Source: CAZCDS01 sp964497585 (GTDB lineage Bacteria > Desulfobacterota > Desulfomonilia > Desulfomonilales > Desulfomonilaceae). From it: a DNA stretch of 64,000 nt. The stretch lies in the NCBI GenBank assembly GCA_964497585.1, contig CAZCDS010000016.1:1-64000 (forward strand). The letters are read 5' to 3'. The notes below the pieces were generated by a model. That model was not told where the DNA came from and made no database searches. It saw only the letters and a program-made list of their open reading frames with translations. Below are positions 59,980 through 64,000 of the stretch, piece by piece. The translations under genes and the position numbers were made by a program. How positions within the stretch are numbered: position 1 is the first letter of the stretch; every line of letters starts with the position of its first letter.

Positions 59980-62900
59980 TCAGGTCCATTCGCGCGGTTT
60001 GGAGCGGGTCCCGGGCTCTGAATCCGGTTTGGGGGTCGTGTCACGCCTTTTGAAGGGCCCTTTGACCCTCGTGTTGACGACGGTGATCCCGAGGAATCCC
60101 GGGTTGACCCTCACGGCGCGTTCGTACCCGTCCCGTACGAATACAAGGATGGGCCGCGCCCGGGTCCTCTTCGTTTCTGCGGTAAGGGCGATGAGTTTGG
60201 TGGACGTGAGGTTCCGCGCACCATGGTACTCGACGATAACATCGCCCTGGCGCATGCCGGCCTTTCGCGCGTCCGATCTCGGGGTAAAATCAAGGATCTT
60301 GACTCCCAGGATAGGTGGTGGAGCCGGTTTTTCCTTCGGTTTGGCCTGTCGCCGGGCTTCTCTTGCTTTTGCAAGCGCGGCCTGCCTCAACTTATCCTTG
60401 GCGACGGCCCCGGCCACAGTTCGCTGGTCCTGACCCGGAACCCACTTCCTGGTGAGGAAGTCGTTGGCAAAATGAAAAAGCCGTCTCGGCCGCGTGTAAT
60501 CGATGGCAACCCGAAAACCGGTGTTGTCAAATGCCATGTCAGGCCTGGCCCACCCTCGAAAGGCGCACCTGAGATTAACGGGCCCGAAGGTCCATTCTCC
60601 TCCTTTGGTAACCCGATTCTCCCCGTGTCCCGGACCTTCCGGATCGATCTCAGGCGTAAGGCGGTAGTAGTCTTCGCCGTAATAATCCCGGACCCATTCC
60701 AGGACATTCCCCGCCATGTCATAGAGTCCGAAATCGTTCGGTTCGTATGTACCCACGGGCGCGACAAATTTGTAGCCGTCGTCCACGTAGCGGTCTCGCC
60801 AGGGGTAGTCTGTGTTGCTGTCTGCATAGTTGGCTTTTTTCCCGTCTGGCAGGCTGTCTCCCCAGGGGAATTGGGCCATGGGCAGTCCTCCCCGTGCGGC
60901 ATACTCCCATTGCGCTTCGGTGGGAAGCTTGTACGGGAGCCTTTCCTTTGCAGCCAGCCAATCGACGAAGGCCTGGGCGTCGTCGTAGGAGACCATCACC
61001 ACCGGCTGAGCGTCCTCGAGCTGCCAACCGGGCTTTCTCCAACTTGTCCCCGCTTTGCGTTCGAAGGTCTGGTCCTCCCGGTCGAAGACTTGGCCGCCGC
61101 CCGCGTCTTCTGCATCGGTGACGTAGCCGGTTTCCTTCACGAACTTTCTGAATTGTCCGACGGTCACCTCGGTGGCCGAGATAAAGAAGGGCCGGGAGAT
61201 CCGGACCTTGTGAAAGGGATACTCGTTCTCGAGAGAAACGGGCTGATCTTGAGCGAGAGTCGCCATGGCCCACGCGATGTCGATCTGTGAGCTTCCCATG
61301 ACAAAGGCTCCCGCGGGGAGCCGCACCATCTTCATCCCGAGAGAATTCGTAAACGATTGCAGACTCTTGTCCTGGGTTATATCGATCAGGGATTCCAGAG
61401 CGTTCCTCACCACGTCGACCGGCTTAGAGCCAAGTCCCCCCTCTTTGGCGGTGGTTTTGACAAACTCGTCGACCAATCTCCGTGCCTCGATTCGGCGGCC
61501 GTCGGCAATCAGTTTCTTGACGCGTTCCATGAGTTGATCAATTCTCACGTCCGGGGGAAGTCGGTCCGCGCCCTGAGCCCTGTCCCTTCGGCCGGATATC
61601 ACTTCCCCCGGCAAGGCGCCGGCAGCCACCCTGAATCCTGTTATGTCAACACACTCGTCAGGTGCAATGCCAAAGCGGAAGGCGTTTCGCGCTATACCCG
61701 CCCCAAAGGCCCAATTTCCTCCCTTGACGACTCTGGTCTTTCCCCGCGCGGGCCCCTCAGGATCAACCGCCAGGCGGGAATCGAGATTCCGGTACGCTCT
61801 GGCGCTGTACCAGTCGGAACAGAGTTCCCACACGTTCCCGGCCATGTCGTAAAGCCAATAGCTGTTAGGTTCATAGCTTCCAACGGGGGCTGTCCGAGCG
61901 AATCCGTCATCGACGGTTCGATCCGCCCACGGTACAGGCGCCTTCTGATCCGCGAGATTGAGCTTACTCCCGTCGGGGTAGTCGTCACCCCAGGGAAAGC
62001 GTTTCTCCCCTTGCCCTCCCTGTGCCGCGTATTCCCATTGGGCCTCGGAGGGCAGATAGTAGGGGCGTCTCTCCCTGTTGCTCAACCATTTGCAGAATGC
62101 CTCCGCGTCCCGATGGCATACCACGGTCACCGGATGGTCGTCCTGTACCTTGTACCCGGGTGATTTCCAGGATATACCGCGTTCCTTGACCCAGTGTTTC
62201 TTCTGTTCGTCGTAGACCCACCCCCATCCCTTGGTCTCAGCCACGGTCCGGTACCCGGTTTCTTTGACGAAACGGCTAAACTGCCCGACGGTCACCTCAT
62301 ATTTTCCCATAAAGAAAGGTCGGCTGATTTCGACTTCATGGGCCGGGGACTCGTTCTCGAGGAAGTCCCTTGCCACGGCCCAGTCGTTCTCAACGCGGCG
62401 GATGTCGCTGGCGGCGGAGCCCATGACAAATTTCCCTGCCGGGATGGGGACCAGGGTCATGCCAATGGAGTTCGTCAGTTCCCCGGCCCGTTGGGTCTCT
62501 CCGGTAGGTTTCCTTGCCAAGGCGGCCCTTGCGGTCTCGAGCATCTGTTTGAGCTGTGAGACGTCAGGTGGCGTCGGGACCTTGGACGCGGCGTCAAGAG
62601 CCCTCTGGAGTGAGATAATGGCGAGATCCCACTCTCCCTTCTTCACTCGGGCCTCTGCAAGAGCCTTCTCAGTCTCGAATATCCGCTTTGCGTCCTGATC
62701 TTTCCCTTCGCCGGGCTCCGCCAATTCAGGCTGGAACCGGGGTTGCTTTTTCGCACCCGCCTTCGGTTGCTCCCCCTTTTTTCGCAGCCCTTTCAGATAG
62801 CCGGAAACGGCCTCATAGAGCTTCGACGGGCTGATCTCATTCGATTTTTCAGGTGTTTCCTGTTTAGCCGCTGGGGACTCCGCAACCGATGTTTCCTTTT

Positions 62901-62982
62901 CCGCCGCGTAGCCGGGCACAATCGGTCCCAGGCCGTACAGCAGTGCTGAAATCGCGATCAGAAGCGCCCATTTTGTGGTCAT
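59980..62982 (-). CDS. Secreted protein with two FGE-sulfatase-type domains and a PDZ domain
   Basis: 1000 aa from ATG 62982, preceded by GGAGGACC; the frame is open to 63147 but that part is arginine-rich without a site. Signal peptide to about residue 27, a linker and a helical TPR-like stretch (95-135). FGE/SUMF1-type domain 1 spans about 170-455 (NSIGMTLVPIPAGKFVMGS) and domain 2 about 545-828 (NSLGMKMVRLPAGAFVMGS). Domain 1 ends without the catalytic Cys pair and domain 2 has only one (NLRCAFRGW), so neither is likely a formylglycine generator. A PDZ-like domain lies near 887-975. Confidence 0.88.
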   Translation of the reverse strand: MTTKWALLIAISALLYGLGPIVPGYAAEKETSVAESPAAKQETPEKSNEISPSKLYEAVSGYLKGLRKKGEQPKAGAKKQPRFQPELAEPGEGKDQDAKRIFETEKALAEARVKKGEWDLAIISLQRALDAASKVPTPPDVSQLKQMLETARAALARKPTGETQRAGELTNSIGMTLVPIPAGKFVMGSAASDIRRVENDWAVARDFLENESPAHEVEISRPFFMGKYEVTVGQFSRFVKETGYRTVAETKGWGWVYDEQKKHWVKERGISWKSPGYKVQDDHPVTVVCHRDAEAFCKWLSNRERRPYYLPSEAQWEYAAQGGQGEKRFPWGDDYPDGSKLNLADQKAPVPWADRTVDDGFARTAPVGSYEPNSYWLYDMAGNVWELCSDWYSARAYRNLDSRLAVDPEGPARGKTRVVKGGNWAFGAGIARNAFRFGIAPDECVDITGFRVAAGALPGEVISGRRDRAQGADRLPPDVRIDQLMERVKKLIADGRRIEARRLVDEFVKTTAKEGGLGSKPVDVVRNALESLIDITQDKSLQSFTNSLGMKMVRLPAGAFVMGSSQIDIAWAMATLAQDQPVSLENEYPFHKVRISRPFFISATEVTVGQFRKFVKETGYVTDAEDAGGGQVFDREDQTFERKAGTSWRKPGWQLEDAQPVVMVSYDDAQAFVDWLAAKERLPYKLPTEAQWEYAARGGLPMAQFPWGDSLPDGKKANYADSNTDYPWRDRYVDDGYKFVAPVGTYEPNDFGLYDMAGNVLEWVRDYYGEDYYRLTPEIDPEGPGHGENRVTKGGEWTFGPVNLRCAFRGWARPDMAFDNTGFRVAIDYTRPRRLFHFANDFLTRKWVPGQDQRTVAGAVAKDKLRQAALAKAREARRQAKPKEKPAPPPILGVKILDFTPRSDARKAGMRQGDVIVEYHGARNLTSTKLIALTAETKRTRARPILVFVRDGYERAVRVNPGFLGITVVNTRVKGPFKRRDTTPKPDSEPGTRSKPREWT

Positions 62983-63174
62983 CGATGGTCCTCCGAGAAC
63001 CAAAGAGGCCCTTGCCCCGTGCTGGACCTCACGGAGATCCCCCCGGCGGAGCAGCCTCGCAACGAAGTGCTCGCACCGTCTGTCTGTCGAGCCCTTGGAT
63101 CGATGTTGTCGAATGTGGAGACAGGGTTCATTGCTCCTGTGTCTCATCTTCGGGAGTCGGCGGTCAGAAAACGG

Positions 63175-64000
63175 TCACTTGATTACCACCGGTATCTTCT
63201 TCTTGAGTTCTTCCGTGATCTTCTTATGGAGTTCCGCCCTTTTCTGCTCTTCCAATTTCTGCTTGATGAGGCTCCGCACCTGTACGAAAGAAGGAATCGG
63301 CGGTTGGCGCCTATCCTCTATCTTGACAATGTGCCAGCCGAACTGAGTCCGCAGGGGACCTCCGATTTCGCCTTTCGGTATGTTGAAAAGGGCGTGTTCG
63401 AACGACTGTTCGAAGGTGCCTCGCGGAAGCCACTCCCGACCATCCGGGAGGGTGAGTTGTCCACCTGCCGCTGCCGCGGGGTCGATTGAATATTTCTTGG
63501 CCAATTTGACAAAATCGGCCCCTTTCTTCAGTTGCGCGAGGATCTTCTTGGCCTCTGCTCCCGTCCTGACCAGTATGTGCCGGGCTTTGATCTCTTCCGG
63601 AGGCTTGAACTCGTCAGCGTGGCTCTTGAAGTAGGCCTTGAGTTCGTCCTCACTGACAAGCCGGACCTTGGCAAGCTTTCGACGAAAATATTCCCGTGCC
63701 AGGTACTCAGTCTGCGCGTACTTTAGCCGGGTCTTCACGGCCGGCTCTTTGTCCAACCCATCAGCTTTGGCTGCTTTGGCAAAGAGAGTAAAGGACACCA
63801 CCTCGTCGAGGATCTTCTTTCGCCCGTCAGGGGTCAGGAAAGGTACCCGGTTTTGTTCAGGGATGGTATTGATTATGTCGTCCAGCATTTGTCGGGTAAT
63901 CTCCTCGTTTCCGACTCTGGCCACCACGTCACCCTTCATGGAAGCAGCATGGGAGTCGGCCGCCACCGTGTGTATAAGCAAAGCGACGCAGATGCAAACA
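63175..64000 (-). CDS. Parvulin-type peptidyl-prolyl isomerase (SurA/PrsA-like), N-terminus cut by the window edge
   Basis: At least 268 aa; the frame is open to the right edge of the window, so the start lies outside. The visible N-terminus is a signal peptide (VALLIHTVAADSHAA). A SurA-N-like helical part follows, and then the parvulin domain with IKARHILVRTGAEAKKILAQ, GGQLTLPDG and TQFGWHIVKIEDRR. Basic C-terminus. Such proteins aid folding of exported proteins. Upstream in transcription of the FGE-PDZ gene. Confidence 0.88.
   Translation of the reverse strand, partial: VCICVALLIHTVAADSHAASMKGDVVARVGNEEITRQMLDDIINTIPEQNRVPFLTPDGRKKILDEVVSFTLFAKAAKADGLDKEPAVKTRLKYAQTEYLAREYFRRKLAKVRLVSEDELKAYFKSHADEFKPPEEIKARHILVRTGAEAKKILAQLKKGADFVKLAKKYSIDPAAAAGGQLTLPDGREWLPRGTFEQSFEHALFNIPKGEIGGPLRTQFGWHIVKIEDRRQPPIPSFVQVRSLIKQKLEEQKRAELHKKITEELKKKIPVVIK

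Noticed and set aside
60223..61290. 355-residue plus-strand open frame
   Set aside because: Antisense to the FGE-PDZ gene, with no domain pattern.

Overview
The window is a GC-rich bacterial chromosome segment. Its left half (1-32.5 kb) is one of the largest conserved gene blocks in bacteria: tuf end, rpmG, tRNA-Trp, secE, nusG, rplKAJL, rpoBC, rpsLG, fusA, tuf, then the S10, spc and alpha operons through rplQ, all on the + strand. The tuf-rpmG-tRNA-Trp-secE-nusG order, a zinc-type S14, a second tuf in the str operon, a pilMNOP cluster, an aldehyde:ferredoxin oxidoreductase and an apparent selenoprotein together suggest an anaerobic Desulfobacterota-like (deltaproteobacterial) Gram-negative organism. 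No single gene fixes the genus, so this is inference.

Layout. 1-13 kb: rif/L11-L10 region with RNA polymerase beta and beta'. 13.4-17.8 kb: str operon. 17.9-32.5 kb: S10-spc-alpha cluster; map and infA are missing between adk and rpmJ. 32.5-37 kb: an orphan ECF-type ATPase with altered Q and H loops, an FtsB-like protein, and pilM, pilN, pilO, pilP without pilQ. 37-43 kb: a small conserved minus-strand protein, an orphan FtsX/MacB-type permease, and a tungsten-flavoured group (TupC-like ATPase and RraA-like protein, divergent from an AOR-family enzyme). 43.2-46.8 kb: a looser accessory region with a 57-bp direct repeat at both ends, an ankyrin-repeat protein whose signal peptide is cut off by an in-frame TGA, and a secreted protein of unknown function. 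46.8-49.7 kb: ferritin-like protein, SagB-type double nitroreductase and a rhodanese-ferritin-like fusion. 50-59 kb: DUF4177-like protein, CopZ, CopA, DUF2156 protein, CobU, DprA, TopA. 59.4-64 kb, minus strand: parvulin-type foldase, a large secreted protein with two FGE-sulfatase-type domains and a PDZ domain, and a small secreted protein.

The most interesting item is the rhodanese-ferritin-like gene at 48898-49737. An in-frame TGA sits exactly where the catalytic cysteine of the rhodanese loop belongs, the frame stays open on both sides, and a 6-bp hairpin with a 5-nt loop follows 14 nt downstream, as expected for a bacterial SECIS element. I read it as a selenocysteine rhodanese fused to a diiron-type domain, sitting in an apparent operon with a second ferritin-like protein and a SagB-type nitroreductase. 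Other points are a tuf gene with codon usage unlike all its neighbours except at its 3' end, two large insertions in RpoC, the degenerate ECF ATPase after rplQ, and the TGA-interrupted ankyrin gene.
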